64,000 bases of DNA from Amphritea japonica ATCC BAA-1530 (GCF_016592435.1 NZ_AP014545.1:3480693-3544692), one strand, 5' to 3'. Shown: positions 8,537 through 19,122, counted from the stretch's first letter. The notes: a model not told the origin generated them from the letters alone. Numbers and translations: made by a program.

Positions 8537-9835
8537 TCAGATCACAAACAGGTGATGCTTCTTCTTACCCAGTTTAACTAAGAAGAAACGACCATAAGTA
8601 CCGTTCGCAGCGGCAAACACTTCTACCGCTTTCATATTGTCATCCATACCCTTCTCAACACCATTAACAATCACAGCGTTGCGTTGTAGAGCATCTTTAA
8701 TCTGCTTACCCGAGTTTGCCATACCGGCGTCACTCAACAAAGTCGTCAGTGGCGTTTCAGCCAGATCTGCAGCTGCCAGGCTGGACGATGGCAGACCATC
8801 CAGTTGCAACTGTTCAAAGTCTGCCTGGCTCAGATCAGACAGGTTGCCACTGAACAGCGCATCGGTAATCCGCATCGCCGCCGTTAAGCCCTCTTCGCCA
8901 TGTACCAGACGCGTCACTTCACGGGCTAGTACAGACTGCGCTTCAGGACGACCATCACGTTCAGCATCCGCCTTTTCTAACGCATCAATCTCTTCAACCG
9001 AAAGGAAAGTAAAGTATTTTAGGAAAGAGTAAGCATCAGCATCCGCTGTTTGTAGCCAGAACTGGTAGAAAGCATAAGGAGAAGTCTTGTTTGGCGACAA
9101 CCAGATAGTTCCGGACTCTGTCTTACCAAACTTAGTACCATCAGACTTCGTAATCAGTGGCAGTGTCAGACCAAAAGCCTTATTACCATTCATACGACGC
9201 GTCAGCTCAGTGCCACCGGTAATATTACCCCACTGATCAGATCCACCGATCTGCAATGTACAGTTGTGACTAGCGTTCAGCTGCTGGTAGTCGAATGATT
9301 GCAGAATCATATACGTAAATTCAGTAAAGGAGATGCCCTCACCTTCACGATCGATACGCTGCTTTACCGACTCTTTAGCGATCATCTGATTAACCGAGAA
9401 GTGCTTACCGACATCCCGCAGGAAGGTCAGTACATCCAGATCGCGGGTCCAGTCCAGGTTATTTACCACTTCCGCGTTGTTATCACCGCTGTCAAAATCG
9501 ATAAACTGACTAACCTGACCTTTCAGCTTTTCCACCCAGTTGGCGACAGTACTGTCGTCATTGAGCTTACGTTCCTGAGCTTTGAAACTCGGGTCGCCTA
9601 TCAGACCGGTCGCCCCGCCCACCAAAGCCAGTGGTTTGTGGCCCGCTTGCTGAAAGCGTTTTAGCGCCAGCAGAGGCACCAGTGAACCGATATGCAGACT
9701 GTCAGCGGTAGGGTCAAAGCCGCAATAAAGAGTGACAGAACCTTCAGCCAGGTGTTGTTCCAGCTCTTCTTCGCTGGTCATCTGCGCGATCAACCCGCGC
9801 GCATTGAGATCCTGTAGCAGTGTTTTGTCTGTCAT
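8537..9835 (-). CDS. tyrS: Tyrosyl-tRNA synthetase
   Basis: A 432-residue class I aminoacyl-tRNA synthetase of the E. coli TyrS type (424 aa there). The HIGH-type motif is [14 protein letters not shown] (residues 39-52), the KMSKS-type motif is KFGKT near residue 235, and the tyrosine and tRNA-binding region contains [13 protein letters not shown]-terminal S4 RNA-binding domain begins around residue 365. It charges tRNA-Tyr in the cytosol. The ATG at 9835 matches the family start. It is divergent from the M23 endopeptidase gene, the same order as in Pseudomonas. Confidence 0.97.
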   Translation of the reverse strand: MTDKTLLQDLNARGLIAQMTSEEELEQHLAEGSVTLYCGFDPTADSLHIGSLVPLLALKRFQQAGHKPLALVGGATGLIGDPSFKAQERKLNDDSTVANWVEKLKGQVSQFIDFDSGDNNAEVVNNLDWTRDLDVLTFLRDVGKHFSVNQMIAKESVKQRIDREGEGISFTEFTYMILQSFDYQQLNASHNCTLQIGGSDQWGNITGGTELTRRMNGNKAFGLTLPLITKSDGTKFGKTESGTIWLSPNKTSPYAFYQFWLQTADADAYSFLKYFTFLSVEEIDALEKADAERDGRPEAQSVLAREVTRLVHGEEGLTAAMRITDALFSGNLSDLSQADFEQLQLDGLPSSSLAAADLAETPLTTLLSDAGMANSGKQIKDALQRNAVIVNGVEKGMDDNMKAVEVFAAANGTYGRFFLVKLGKKKHHLFVI

Positions 9836-9891
9836 TGCCTTCTAACAACCTTCATCTGTAAGTAATTAAGTCATAAATAGTGTGGAGGCGT

Positions 9892-9920
9892 ATTCTACCC
9901 TTACGCCTTTAATCCCACAA
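9892..9920 (-). promoter_or_regulatory. Candidate sigma70 promoter of tyrS
   Basis: On the minus strand TTGTGG (9920-9915) and TAGAAT (9897-9892) are separated by 17 bases, about 57 bases before the tyrS ATG. The -10 matches consensus at five of six positions; the -35 is weaker. Confidence 0.5.
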
Positions 9921-10105
9921 ACCTATGATGAAAACGCTCGATTTACCCCTCCAATACGGTGTCGTTCTATCAAACCACCAACAATTCCAAAGACTTCCAA
10001 CACCTCAGATGGCACTAACTGAAGACAGTTCTGTCTCCACTTTCACCTAATTTTATTGACTTATCCCTCAAAAAGCGGCGATTTACGCCGATAACATGTG
10101 AATAT

Positions 10106-10134
10106 TTAGATTCTGTGACAGCTTCCGGTATAAT
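10106..10134 (+). promoter_or_regulatory. Candidate sigma70 promoter of the M23 endopeptidase gene
   Basis: A perfect TATAAT at 10129-10134 with a weak -35 (TTAGAT, 10106-10111) at 17 bases. It lies 36 bases before the GTG start, giving a short leader. The rest of the 335-base divergent region (9836-10170) shows only this and the tyrS promoter. Confidence 0.55.
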
Positions 10135-10170
10135 CCTGAGAATTTTTTAGTATTACTGAGGTAACAGGCC

Positions 10171-11550
10171 GTGGTTCTGATTGAACGGTTAAAACAGCAT
10201 CTTCCAGCGACTCACCTGATAGCGGTAGCTATCTGCTGCGTTATTGTTGGCCTGACGTCTATGCTTATGCCATCTGCAGAAGCGCCAGCTTCAGTACTGG
10301 CCCAGGCGGAAAGTACTGAAAAAAGCACCACTTCAATTACCGACGGTAACCAAACTGCTTTGGTCAATAAAGCATCTTCTGCCGAGCCAGTAAAACTCCC
10401 CGTTGAAACAGCTAAAAAACCCTTAGAACAAGCCCCATCTGAGATTACCGAACAGTGGCAGGACTTTAAAGTCCGCAGTGGCGATACACTCACCTCAATC
10501 TTCAAACGGGCCGGACTTACCAATCGGGATGCCTTTCTGGTCAGTAAAGGGGTACAAGGGACCGAAGCACTTAAACGAATCTATCCGGGCCAGATCATCC
10601 GCTTCGTTATTGAAGACAATCAGCTTATAAAACTACTGCATATCCGCAATCAGCTTGAAAGTTCGCTGGTCACCATAACCGCTCAGGGATATGAAGTAGA
10701 GACCATAGCAAAGCAACCCGACATCTCTCCCCGTTTTGCCGAAGGCAGTATTGAAAACTCCCTCTTCTATGATGCATCTCAGGCTGGCCTCTCCGATAGA
10801 ATGATTATGGAACTGGCGGCTATTTTCGGCTGGGATATCGACTTTGTTCTGGACCTGCGACAGGGTGATCGCTTTAATCTGGTATTTGAAGAGAAATACC
10901 TCGATGGGAAGCTGATTGGCGAAGGCAATATTCTCTCCGCCCAGTTTATCAACCAGGGTGAAACCTATACCGCTGTTCGCTATACCGATAGCGAAGGCAA
11001 TAGCAGCTACTATACTCCGGAAGGCGATAGCATGCGCAAAGCGTTCCTTCGAAGCCCAGTCAGTTTTGCCCGGATCAGCTCCAGCTTTAAAAACCGGCGC
11101 AAGCACCCGGTATTAGGCTTAACCCGGGCACACAAAGGCACCGATTATGCAGCCCGTACCGGCACCCCTATCAAAGCGGCCGGAGATGGCAAAATAATCT
11201 GGCGCGGAACCAAAGGCGGTTACGGCAAAGCTGTCATTGTGCAACACGGTGGCAATATCACCACGTTATATGGCCATATGAACAACTATCGTCGCGGCCA
11301 GAAAAGCGGAAGCAGAGTGAGTCAGGGTGACGTCATCGGCTACGTTGGCCAGACGGGCCTCGCCTCAGGCCCACATCTGCATTATGAATTCCGTGTTAAC
11401 GGTGTGCATAAAAATCCGCAAACGGTAAAATTGCCCCATGCCGCACCGATAGCTAAAGCCGAAAAAGACAACTTCTTTGCTGCTGCTAAAGCATCACTGG
11501 CCCAGCTGGAACAATTCAAAGCAACACAGCTAGCCTCGGCCTCAAACTGA
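10171..11550 (+). CDS. Murein DD-endopeptidase, M23 family with OapA/LysM-like domain (MepM type)
   Basis: A 459-residue envelope protein. The N-terminus carries an uncleaved-anchor-like hydrophobic helix (residues 15-32), then a Ser/Thr/Lys-rich spacer. A LysM/OapA-like domain follows (VRSGDTLTSIFKRAGL, near residue 100). The C-terminal M23 zinc peptidase holds HKGTDYA (His321, Asp325) and HLHYE (His402, His404), the expected metal ligands and catalytic His. Family members cut stem-peptide crosslinks to let the sacculus grow. Start is GTG at 10171 with GAGG 9 bases upstream. The downstream anmK gene, 40 bases away, handles the muropeptide products, so the pair makes sense as a murein growth and recycling unit. 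Confidence 0.9.
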   Translation: MVLIERLKQHLPATHLIAVAICCVIVGLTSMLMPSAEAPASVLAQAESTEKSTTSITDGNQTALVNKASSAEPVKLPVETAKKPLEQAPSEITEQWQDFKVRSGDTLTSIFKRAGLTNRDAFLVSKGVQGTEALKRIYPGQIIRFVIEDNQLIKLLHIRNQLESSLVTITAQGYEVETIAKQPDISPRFAEGSIENSLFYDASQAGLSDRMIMELAAIFGWDIDFVLDLRQGDRFNLVFEEKYLDGKLIGEGNILSAQFINQGETYTAVRYTDSEGNSSYYTPEGDSMRKAFLRSPVSFARISSSFKNRRKHPVLGLTRAHKGTDYAARTGTPIKAAGDGKIIWRGTKGGYGKAVIVQHGGNITTLYGHMNNYRRGQKSGSRVSQGDVIGYVGQTGLASGPHLHYEFRVNGVHKNPQTVKLPHAAPIAKAEKDNFFAAAKASLAQLEQFKATQLASASN

Positions 11551-11590
11551 GCCCTGCCTTGCGATTCAGAACCATTAATCAAGGACATTC

Positions 11591-12701
11591 ATGAGTGCTC
11601 AAATCTATATTGGATTAATGTCCGGCACCAGCCTCGACAGCATTGATGCTGTCGCGGTCCGGTTTGAGCCCTCCTTTGAGCTGATTGCTTCACACAGCGA
11701 GCCAATCCCACCCGCCATCGATAATCGCATCCGGGTATTGTTTAATCCCGGCGATAACGAAATAGATCAATTAGGCAATCTCGACCTTGAGTTAGGTGAA
11801 CTGTTCGCCTCCGCGGCCAATACACTGATCGAACATCACGGACTTAGCCGCGATCAGATCATTGCGATCGGCAGTCACGGACAAACCATCCGCCATCGTC
11901 CAGAAACTCACTTTACACTCCAGATTGGCGACCCGAACACCATCGCAGAACATACCGGCATTACCACCGTCGCTGACTTCCGGTGCCGGGATATGGCTGC
12001 AGGTGGTCAGGGAGCCCCCCCTGGTACCGGCCTTTCATAATGGGCTGTTCCGTCACTCCCAGAAGAACAGAATACTGGTAAATATCGGCGGTATGGCAAA
12101 CCTCACCATCATTGAAGCAGACCCGGAAAAACCGGTATTAGGCTACGACACCGGTCCGGGCAACGTCCTGATGGACAGCTGGATTCAACATCACCAACAA
12201 AAAAATTATGATGCCGACGGTCAGTGGGCAAACACAGGAAAAGTGATACCTGAGCTACTGAATGCCATGCTCTCACTACCCTATTTCAGTGAAACCCCGC
12301 CCAAAAGTACCGGACGGGAGCAGTTCAACCCGCTTTGGATTGAGCAGAATATCCGTTCACTGGCCAGCACACCCGAACCGTCAGACGTACAGGCAACCCT
12401 GTTGGAACTGACTGCGATCACCATCGCCGATGCGATTAACCGCCACCAGCTGGACAATTTGCAGGTATTTCTCTGTGGCGGCGGCAGCCACAATCGCCAG
12501 CTGAGAGCTCGACTATCGACCTTGCTGCAGCCGCACTATTTGAGTGATACCGCCGAGCTGGGGCTCGATCCTGACTGGGTCGAAGCGGCTGCTTTTGCCT
12601 GGCTTGCCTACCGCACGCTAAACAAAGAGAGCGGCAATATACCCGAGGTTACCGGTGCAAAAGGCTTCAGACCACTGGGCGCAATTTACTGGGGCAGTTA
12701 A
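11591..12701 (+). pseudogene. anmK: Anhydro-N-acetylmuramic acid kinase, split by a frameshift
   Basis: AnmK phosphorylates and opens 1,6-anhydro-MurNAc during murein recycling. Frame 1 gives MSAQIYIGLMSGTSLDSIDAV up to DMAAGGQGAP, then terminates at 12040. The family sequence QGAPLVPAFH continues in the next frame and runs to 12701. The break is a run of seven C at 12015-12021; six would restore a 369-residue protein, exactly the E. coli AnmK length. All expected motifs are intact on both sides: the ATP-site MSGTSLD, VNIGGMANLT, GYDTGPGN and FLCGGGSHN. So the gene is either a single-base sequencing or assembly error, a recent mutation, or a slippage-prone tract. No other decay is visible. 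Confidence 0.9.
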
Positions 12702-12721
12702 ATATCCGACCTTCAGAAAAC

Positions 12722-12749
12722 AAAAAAGCCAGCAATATGCTGGCTTTTT
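12722..12749. terminator. Bidirectional terminator between anmK and erpA
   Basis: AAAAAGCCAGCA, a three-base centre and TGCTGGCTTTTT form a perfect 12-bp hairpin with A and T tails on the two sides, between convergent genes. Confidence 0.9.
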
Positions 12750-12765
12750 CAGGTCTGTGCAAAAA

Positions 12766-13116
12766 TCAAATTGAGAAGGACGAACCGCAACCACATGTGG
12801 TTGTTGCATTCGGGTTATCAATCACAAACTGTGAACCCTGCAGCCCTTCTTTATAGTCCACCACCGAGCCTACCAGATACTGGTAACTCATCGGATCAAC
12901 CACCATATTCACGCCATCATTTTCGAACAGCGTATCATCATCCGCAACCGCCTCATCGAAGGTGAAGCCATAAGAGAAGCCCGCACAACCACCACCGGTA
13001 ATGTATACCCGCAGTTTCAGGTTATCGTTCTGGTCCTCTTCGATCAGAGTTTTTACCTTAGCCGCTGCTGAATCGGAAAAAACCATCGTCAGCTGCTGGT
13101 CAGTCGTCTCTGTCAT
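12766..13116 (-). CDS. erpA: Iron-sulfur cluster insertion protein ErpA
   Basis: A 116-residue A-type carrier, like the 114-residue E. coli ErpA. The three cluster-binding cysteines are present: one in [11 protein letters not shown] (near residue 50) and two in the terminal CGCGSSFSI. ErpA hands [4Fe-4S] clusters to targets such as IspG/IspH and respiratory enzymes. ATG at 13116 begins at [15 protein letters not shown] sits in front. An earlier in-frame ATG at 13164 would add 16 residues without homology. It lies downstream of argC (84 bases) and is ended by the hairpin shared with anmK. Confidence 0.95.
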   Translation of the reverse strand: MTETTDQQLTMVFSDSAAAKVKTLIEEDQNDNLKLRVYITGGGCAGFSYGFTFDEAVADDDTLFENDGVNMVVDPMSYQYLVGSVVDYKEGLQGSQFVIDNPNATTTCGCGSSFSI

Positions 13117-13200
13117 ATCTGTTTCACCTACATCTCTCATACATACCAATAGCGTATTATCCATTTAACCAAGCAATTTAGTCAAGTATAGACTTTACCC

Positions 13201-14232
13201 TTACGGCATCATACCTGCGTGTTTGAGCCCTTCAGCTTCATCCAGACCGAACATAATGTTCATATTCTGGATTGCCTGACCGGCAGCCCCCTTAACCAGG
13301 TTATCAATCGCAGAGAGCACCACAACCGTATCGTCGTTCTGCGGACGGAACACGCTGATCCGGCAGATATTCGCACCTTTAACGCTGCGTGTTTCCGGAT
13401 GACTTCCGGCGGGCATCACATCAACAAAAGGCTCATCGGCGTAACGCGCTTCAAACAACTCCTGCAGACCATCGGTAGGATCTTTCAATTTCCCGTAAAG
13501 CGTTGCATGGATACCCCGAATCATCGGCGTCAGGTGAGGCACAAAGGTCAGGCCAACCGGACGACCCGCCGCTTCACTCAAGCCTTGCTTGATCTCAGGA
13601 AGATGACGATGACCCGCTACCGCGTAAGCCTTCATACTTTCACTGCTTTCACACAGCAACGAACCGATATTCGCACCACGACCCGCACCACTGACGCCTG
13701 ACTTAACATCAGCTATCAGACGACGGTGATCAATCAGTTTATTCTCTATCAGCGGTAGAAAGCCCAACTGGGTCGCAGTTGGATAGCAACCTGGACAAGC
13801 GAGCATCTGCGCGCCTTTAATCGCTTCACGGTTTACTTCCGGAAGGCCGTATACCGCTTTAGCCGCCAGTTCCGGACTGGTATGTTCCATGCCGTACCAC
13901 TGGGACCAGAGCTCCAGATCCTTAATTCGAAAGTCAGCTCCCAGATCGATCACTTTCACGCCTCGCTCAACCAGCTCCGGCGCCATTTTCATTGCCACCC
14001 CATGAGGGGTCGCAAAAAAGACCGCTTCACACTCAGACAACGCCTCAACATCGGGGACGGTAAACTGCAGATCGTAGTGACCGCGAAGGTTCGGGTACAT
14101 ATCATCAATTCGCACACCTTCCTCGGAACGGGAGGTAATTACTTCAACCGAAACGCCGGAATGGTTTGCCAACAGTCTGAGCAGCTCTACGCCGGTATAA
14201 CCGGTGCCGCCTACGATACCTACTTTGATCAC
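13201..14232 (-). CDS. argC: N-acetyl-gamma-glutamyl-phosphate reductase
   Basis: A 343-residue dehydrogenase of arginine synthesis that reduces N-acetylglutamyl phosphate with NADPH. It starts with the Rossmann motif [17 protein letters not shown] (residues 5-21). The catalytic cysteine is in [17 protein letters not shown] (about residues 144-160), and the C-terminal GHRHLPEI segment carries the catalytic His. The ATG at 14232 fits the family. It is divergent from the ClC gene, with 120 bases between. Confidence 0.96.
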   Translation of the reverse strand: MIKVGIVGGTGYTGVELLRLLANHSGVSVEVITSRSEEGVRIDDMYPNLRGHYDLQFTVPDVEALSECEAVFFATPHGVAMKMAPELVERGVKVIDLGADFRIKDLELWSQWYGMEHTSPELAAKAVYGLPEVNREAIKGAQMLACPGCYPTATQLGFLPLIENKLIDHRRLIADVKSGVSGAGRGANIGSLLCESSESMKAYAVAGHRHLPEIKQGLSEAAGRPVGLTFVPHLTPMIRGIHATLYGKLKDPTDGLQELFEARYADEPFVDVMPAGSHPETRSVKGANICRISVFRPQNDDTVVVLSAIDNLVKGAAGQAIQNMNIMFGLDEAEGLKHAGMMP

Positions 14233-14352
14233 TTTGACCTCACAATTGTTTCTACAGTTTTCTATTCAGCCTGCGTATGATACAAACCCTTGAAGGGCAT
14301 TACTATTGCGACACTCTAAAAGTGGCGTTAAAACAGGCGAATCAGAGTATAA

Positions 14353-16098
14353 ATGTTCAAAGACTCCCTATCATTCACCCATTTCCGCAACCGGCTGGCC
14401 CATCAGGAGGCGCTGCCGCAGTTAATCCTGCTGGGGATTTTCTCCGGATTGGCGACTGGATTAGTGATTCTGGCGTTCCGGCTGATAATCGAACTACCCC
14501 TGGAAACCTGGCTACCCGACAATAACAGCGAAAACTTTGAAGGGCTGCCACTCTGGTTGCGCTTTGTTCTGCCAATAGCCGGAAGTATCGTCACATTTTT
14601 ACTACTTTGGAAACTACTGCCTGCCACCCGTAAAGTCGGTGTCGTTCATGTATTGGAACGTCTCAGTTACCATCAGGGCCATCTCCCCGCGAAAAACATG
14701 CTAGTGCAGTTCTTTGGAGCAGCTATTGCCATTGTCAGTGGCCACTCAGTCGGACGTGAAGGTCCGGCGATTCATTTAGGCGCCGCCTGTGGCAGCCTGG
14801 TCGGTCAAACGCTAAAGCTGCCGAATAATTCCTTACGATTGTTAGTCGGTTGCGGTGTCGCTGCAGCGATCTCTGCGGCCTTCAACACCCCCCTGGCCGG
14901 GGTTATTTTTGCAATGGAAGTCATCCTGATGGAGTACACTGTTATCGGCTTTACGCCGGTACTGGTTGCCTCAGTCACCGCAGCACTTTTAATTCGGGTC
15001 ACCCATGGTGATGAATCCATTTTTACCATTCCCGCGCTGCAGATCCAGTCTCTGGCAGAGATCCCCTTTGTGGTTTTACTGGGGATTATCTGTGCCCTGC
15101 TGGCGGCAGGCTTTATTCGTATCATGATCCTGACTCAGAAAATAACCTCAGTATCCCTGGGCGTTAAATTGTTAATCGCCGGACTACTCACCGGCACTGT
15201 CGCACTCTGGTATCCGCAAGTGATGGGACTGGGTTACGACACCCTTTCTCAAGTTTTGCAGGGGAATGCCGGGCTGACCTTACTGCTTGGCTTGCTGTTA
15301 ACCAAGTGGTTGCTGACGCCTATCGTACTTGGTCTGGGTATTCCTGGTGGCCTGATTGGCCCAACCATCTATATCGGTGCTATCGCCGGTGCAGCCTTTG
15401 CTGTCTTGGTTGCTCACTTCACCGGTGAGACTAATTCAGGTGTCGGTTTCTACGCCATGTTGGGGATGGGAGCGATGATGGGCGCCGTACTAAACGCCCC
15501 CTTAGCCGCACTCATCGCCTTGCTCGAACTGACCGGTAATCCGAATATTATTTTCCCGGGCATGATCGCCATTGTTGTCGCCAGTACAACAGTTCGCTTC
15601 TTTTTCAACCAACCCTCAATTTTTCTCACATCCCTCAAAGCCCAGGGGTTGGACTACCGACAGGAACCTATCACCCAGGCTCTTTCCCGGTTAGGAGTTG
15701 CCAGTGTAATGTGCGCCAGTCATGTCCGCTGCAACACCCGGGTCAGTTGTGAATCAGCGATAAAAGTACTGGAACAGCGGCCCGACTGGTTGATTCTGGA
15801 AGATAAAAAAGCGGTGCCTCGGTACATTCTGTTCCCCGCCGATCTGGAATATTTTATTGATCGCATTAGTGAACGGGATGGTTTCAACCCGAACCTTGAG
15901 CTAGACCTGACAGAAGTCCCGGCGGTACGCAAAGATATCGCCCCGTTACCGATACAGGCAACACTCAAAGAAGCCCTCGACAAGATGAACCTCGATCGTT
16001 TGGATGCGTTGTATATCGTGCACCATAATGATGAGATCGCCGGTATTATCACCCGTGACCTGGTAGAACATTTTTACACCCAAAAGATCAATCAATAA
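14353..16098 (+). CDS. ClC-family chloride channel/antiporter with C-terminal CBS pair
   Basis: A 581-residue membrane protein. The ClC core spans about residues 15-430 with the gating motif SVGREGPAIHLGA (the external-gate Glu is present) and GIPGGLIGPTIYIGA, the GxFxP-like second anion motif. Residues 430-581 form two CBS domains, with recognisable end motifs EIAGIITRDLVEHF. The first anion motif GSGIP of E. coli ClcA is not evident at its expected place, where VVHVLERLSYHQG stands instead. Selectivity or coupling may therefore differ from ClcA, which is inference. The cytosolic CBS pair may bind adenine nucleotides. Confidence 0.9.
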   Translation: MFKDSLSFTHFRNRLAHQEALPQLILLGIFSGLATGLVILAFRLIIELPLETWLPDNNSENFEGLPLWLRFVLPIAGSIVTFLLLWKLLPATRKVGVVHVLERLSYHQGHLPAKNMLVQFFGAAIAIVSGHSVGREGPAIHLGAACGSLVGQTLKLPNNSLRLLVGCGVAAAISAAFNTPLAGVIFAMEVILMEYTVIGFTPVLVASVTAALLIRVTHGDESIFTIPALQIQSLAEIPFVVLLGIICALLAAGFIRIMILTQKITSVSLGVKLLIAGLLTGTVALWYPQVMGLGYDTLSQVLQGNAGLTLLLGLLLTKWLLTPIVLGLGIPGGLIGPTIYIGAIAGAAFAVLVAHFTGETNSGVGFYAMLGMGAMMGAVLNAPLAALIALLELTGNPNIIFPGMIAIVVASTTVRFFFNQPSIFLTSLKAQGLDYRQEPITQALSRLGVASVMCASHVRCNTRVSCESAIKVLEQRPDWLILEDKKAVPRYILFPADLEYFIDRISERDGFNPNLELDLTEVPAVRKDIAPLPIQATLKEALDKMNLDRLDALYIVHHNDEIAGIITRDLVEHFYTQKINQ

Positions 16099-16145
16099 TC
16101 ACAATCTGAGCACCCCTCTTAAGGTTAAGGCTGTTTAAACCTCCT

Positions 16146-16775
16146 ATGAAAGAATTCCAGTTACAGGGCCTTTACGCCATCACCGACAGCACACTGATGC
16201 CCGATACCGAAACGATGCTGTATCAGGTCGAAAACGCTCTGCGAGGGGGCGCCAGTATCATTCAATACCGCGATAAGTCGGATAATTACCCTCAACGACT
16301 GGCACAAGCTAAAGCACTGGCAGACCTCTGCCATCAGTTTCAGCGACCACTGCTAATCAATGATGACATTGAACTGGCCAAAGCCAGTAACGCTGATGGT
16401 GTTCACCTGGGGCAAAGTGATGGCAATATCCGTCAGGCCCGTGACTATCTGGGGTCTGCTGCGATTATCGGCAACACCTGCCATAGTTCCCTGACACTCG
16501 CAGTCAAGGCCTGCCAGCAAAGCGCCGACTATGTTGCCTTTGGCGCGTTCTTCCGCTCCAGCACTAAACCCGATGCAACCCCAGCCCCTATCCACCTGCT
16601 CAGTGAAGCCAGATCAACCCTCCCCGTTCCGGTAGTAGCGATTGGGGGCATTAATATGGATAATGCGGGTCAGGTAATTTCCGCCGGAGCGGATATGATC
16701 GCGGTGATACACAGCCTGTTTGCCAGTGATGATATTTGCGCCCAGGCCGGACAGTTCGACAGCCTGTTCGACTGA
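16146..16775 (+). CDS. thiE: Thiamine-phosphate synthase
   Basis: A 209-residue TIM barrel that joins HMP-diphosphate to thiazole phosphate to make thiamine phosphate. Family motifs are IQYRDKS (residues 40-46), LLINDDIELA with the Mg-binding Asp pair, DGVHLGQ and AIGGINMDNAGQV. The start ATG at 16146 follows a short CCTCCT stretch rather than a clear ribosome site. It is 33 bases upstream of hemL, the same order as in Pseudomonas. Confidence 0.95.
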   Translation: MKEFQLQGLYAITDSTLMPDTETMLYQVENALRGGASIIQYRDKSDNYPQRLAQAKALADLCHQFQRPLLINDDIELAKASNADGVHLGQSDGNIRQARDYLGSAAIIGNTCHSSLTLAVKACQQSADYVAFGAFFRSSTKPDATPAPIHLLSEARSTLPVPVVAIGGINMDNAGQVISAGADMIAVIHSLFASDDICAQAGQFDSLFD

Positions 16776-16808
16776 TCCGCTTACGATACGAATTTAAGAG
16801 AGCCCAAC

Positions 16809-18098
16809 ATGTCCCGTTCAGAATCTTTATTTCAGGCCGCTCAGGCCCATATCCCAGGTGGTGTTAACTCACCGGTACGTGCTTTTAAAGGGGTGGGCGG
16901 TACGCCGATCTTCTTTAAACGGGGTGAAGCCGCCTATCTGTACGATGAAGATGATAAGCGCTACATCGATTATATTGGCTCATGGGGCCCAATGATTCTG
17001 GGCCATGCCCATCCTGCAGTAATGAATGCGGTACGGGGCGTCATGGAATCCGGCCTGGGCTTCGGCGCGCCCACTGCGATTGAGATAGAAATGGCAGATA
17101 AGGTCTGCGATATGATGCCAGGCATGGATCTGGTACGGATGGTGAACTCCGGTACGGAAGCCACCATGAGCGCCATTCGTCTGGCCCGCGGTTATACCAA
17201 CCGGGACAAAATTGTTAAATTTGAAGGTTGCTACCACGGTCACTCTGACTCGCTGCTGGTTAAAGCCGGCTCCGGGATGCTGACACTGGGTGAGCCAAGT
17301 TCTCCAGGCGTACCTGCCAGTCTGGCAGAGCATACGATCACCCTGACCTACAATGATCTGGATAACGTTCGTCAGGCATTTGCCGAAGCAGGTGCAGATA
17401 TCGCCTGCATCATCGTTGAACCGGTCGCCGGCAACATGAACTGCATCCCACCGGTACCGGGCTTCCTTGAAGGGCTGCGTGAGATTTGTGATGAATACGG
17501 CACCGTGCTGATTCTCGACGAAGTAATGACCGGTTTCCGGGTCTCGCTGACCGGCGCACAGGGCCATTATGGTGTGATCCCTGATCTGACAACCCTTGGC
17601 AAAGTCATTGGCGGCGGACTGCCGGTCGGTGCCTTCGGCGGTAAACGGGAGATCATGGAATATATTGCGCCGCTGGGACCTGTCTATCAGGCAGGTACAC
17701 TGTCAGGCAACCCACTGGCGATGGCCGCTGGTCTGGCCATGCTGAACGCACTTGAGGAAGAAGGTTTCCACGAAAAGCTCAGCGCAAAAACAGAACTGCT
17801 GGCGCAGGGTTTTGAAGCGATGGCACTACGGCACGGTGTACCTTTCACCACCAGTCAGGTAGGAGGCATGTTCGGACTGTTCTTTACCGACCAGCCAGAG
17901 GTCACCCGTTTTGATCAGGTGATGAAGTGTGATGCAGACAAGTTCGGCCGCTTCTTCCATGGCATGCTGGAAGAGGGCATCTACCTGGCACCATCCGCGT
18001 TTGAGGCTGGCTTTATGTCTCAGGCGCATACTGAAGAGGATATCAACGCCACCATAGAAGCGGCTGGTCGGGTCTTCGCCAAGCTGGCAGCGGAGTAA
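16809..18098 (+). CDS. hemL: Glutamate-1-semialdehyde 2,1-aminomutase
   Basis: A 429-residue PLP enzyme that converts glutamate-1-semialdehyde to 5-aminolevulinate, the committed C5-pathway step of tetrapyrrole synthesis. The N-terminus [23 protein letters not shown] is typical. [20 protein letters not shown] binds the PLP phosphate, and [11 protein letters not shown] holds the ring-stacking Asp. [18 protein letters not shown] carries the PLP lysine (Lys265). Length and start match the family. Confidence 0.97.
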   Translation: MSRSESLFQAAQAHIPGGVNSPVRAFKGVGGTPIFFKRGEAAYLYDEDDKRYIDYIGSWGPMILGHAHPAVMNAVRGVMESGLGFGAPTAIEIEMADKVCDMMPGMDLVRMVNSGTEATMSAIRLARGYTNRDKIVKFEGCYHGHSDSLLVKAGSGMLTLGEPSSPGVPASLAEHTITLTYNDLDNVRQAFAEAGADIACIIVEPVAGNMNCIPPVPGFLEGLREICDEYGTVLILDEVMTGFRVSLTGAQGHYGVIPDLTTLGKVIGGGLPVGAFGGKREIMEYIAPLGPVYQAGTLSGNPLAMAAGLAMLNALEEEGFHEKLSAKTELLAQGFEAMALRHGVPFTTSQVGGMFGLFFTDQPEVTRFDQVMKCDADKFGRFFHGMLEEGIYLAPSAFEAGFMSQAHTEEDINATIEAAGRVFAKLAAE

Positions 18099-18103
18099 AT
18101 CAC

Positions 18104-18727
18104 TTGCTCAATCTGGCATTAGGCGCACTACTGATTGGCGCACTGTTTACCGCATATCAATTGCAAAACAGTGCCCAACAGCTACCGGACTCACCCAGGA
18201 CAACACTGCAGGCGGGCGCATTAAGCGCCCTCTTTATCGCTCTGTCAGCATTAGCTGAACTACTGCTCAATCAGGCCAGCAGCGATATTGAAACCCTGCA
18301 ACGGATGTTCGCAAACCTGGCTTACTATGCCGCCCTGCCGCTATTGGCCAGCGCTATGTTAGTAAGCACTCGCAACCAGCACTGGCAACGCGCAGCCTGG
18401 GGTCGCTGGCTAATCGGCCTGTTTGCATTGTTTGAGTTACTGCGGCGTATGGAACAGGGCGAACTTTACACCCAGATCATCGCCGTCGCCGTTTCAGCCA
18501 CTATGCTGCTCGCAGCGCTGATGACCAAAGAGAAAGCCCTGCAGAAAGCCAACCTGCTTGCTGGTATCAATATGTCCATCACTCTGTTGATTGCAGGCCC
18601 CGGTGCGCTGATGCCCAACACCCTGCCCGAAAACAGCTATCTATACCCACTACTGATGGCCGCCACTTTACCCCTTTTCGCTATCGCGATTAAACAAACG
18701 GTATTGTTTCATCATAAAACAGCCTGA
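18104..18727 (+). CDS. Hypothetical polytopic membrane protein (207 aa)
   Basis: No family recognised. The sequence is mostly hydrophobic with six or so predicted helices separated by short Gln- and Arg-containing loops, and ends with a short basic tail. The start is TTG at 18104, set by GGAG 7 bases upstream that overlaps the hemL stop; this implies coupling to hemL. A hairpin terminator follows 40 bases after the stop, so thiE-hemL-this gene probably form one unit. Confidence 0.75.
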   Translation: MLNLALGALLIGALFTAYQLQNSAQQLPDSPRTTLQAGALSALFIALSALAELLLNQASSDIETLQRMFANLAYYAALPLLASAMLVSTRNQHWQRAAWGRWLIGLFALFELLRRMEQGELYTQIIAVAVSATMLLAALMTKEKALQKANLLAGINMSITLLIAGPGALMPNTLPENSYLYPLLMAATLPLFAIAIKQTVLFHHKTA

Positions 18728-18766
18728 CAAATCACAAACATTTCATCCAAGGCTATGTCCCGAATT

Positions 18767-18789
18767 CAGCTATGAATATAGCTGTTTTG
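18767..18789 (+). terminator. Terminator after the thiE-hemL unit
   Basis: CAGCTAT, loop GAAT, ATAGCTG, then TTTTG: a short 7-bp stem with a brief T run, 40 bases past the stop codon. Confidence 0.55.
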
Positions 18790-19122
18790 CACTGTTTCTA
18801 ATCAATTATGCCGTCTAAACCTTAGCAAGTACCTATGCTTTACTTAGCGCTTATATTGGAGGATATATGGTTAGGGTTATAGAGTTGCACCGGTATATAC
18901 CTACTTTGCACAGATGTTTCTGAGCACTACACGAGAAATATGGTTCGTTGATTAGAAAACCTAATCCCGGAAACAATGTATAACAGCCGCGATGTCTTCA
19001 AATAGAAAAATTAATTTGAGCAAAGAACAATACGTTACATAAATACGATAAACCCAATAGTCACAGGGTAATAGACAGTAAAGTTGTATCAGAAAGCTTT
19101 GTGATAAAACCTGTAATAAAAT
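18790..19122. other. Gene-poor stretch, one tiny ORF only
   Basis: About 330 AT-rich bases without a convincing gene. The only coding hint is an 18-codon frame on the plus strand (18867-18923) preceded by GGAGG at 6 bases, too short to call. No repeats or known regulatory sites were seen. Confidence 0.5.

Noticed and set aside
16980-17567. A 195-residue minus-strand frame inside hemL
   Set aside because: Antisense shadow of hemL; composition (Gly/His/Gln rich) reflects the complementary codons, not a protein family.
18867-18923. 18-codon frame with GGAGG ahead
   Set aside because: Too short to distinguish from chance; no neighbour or repeat supports it.
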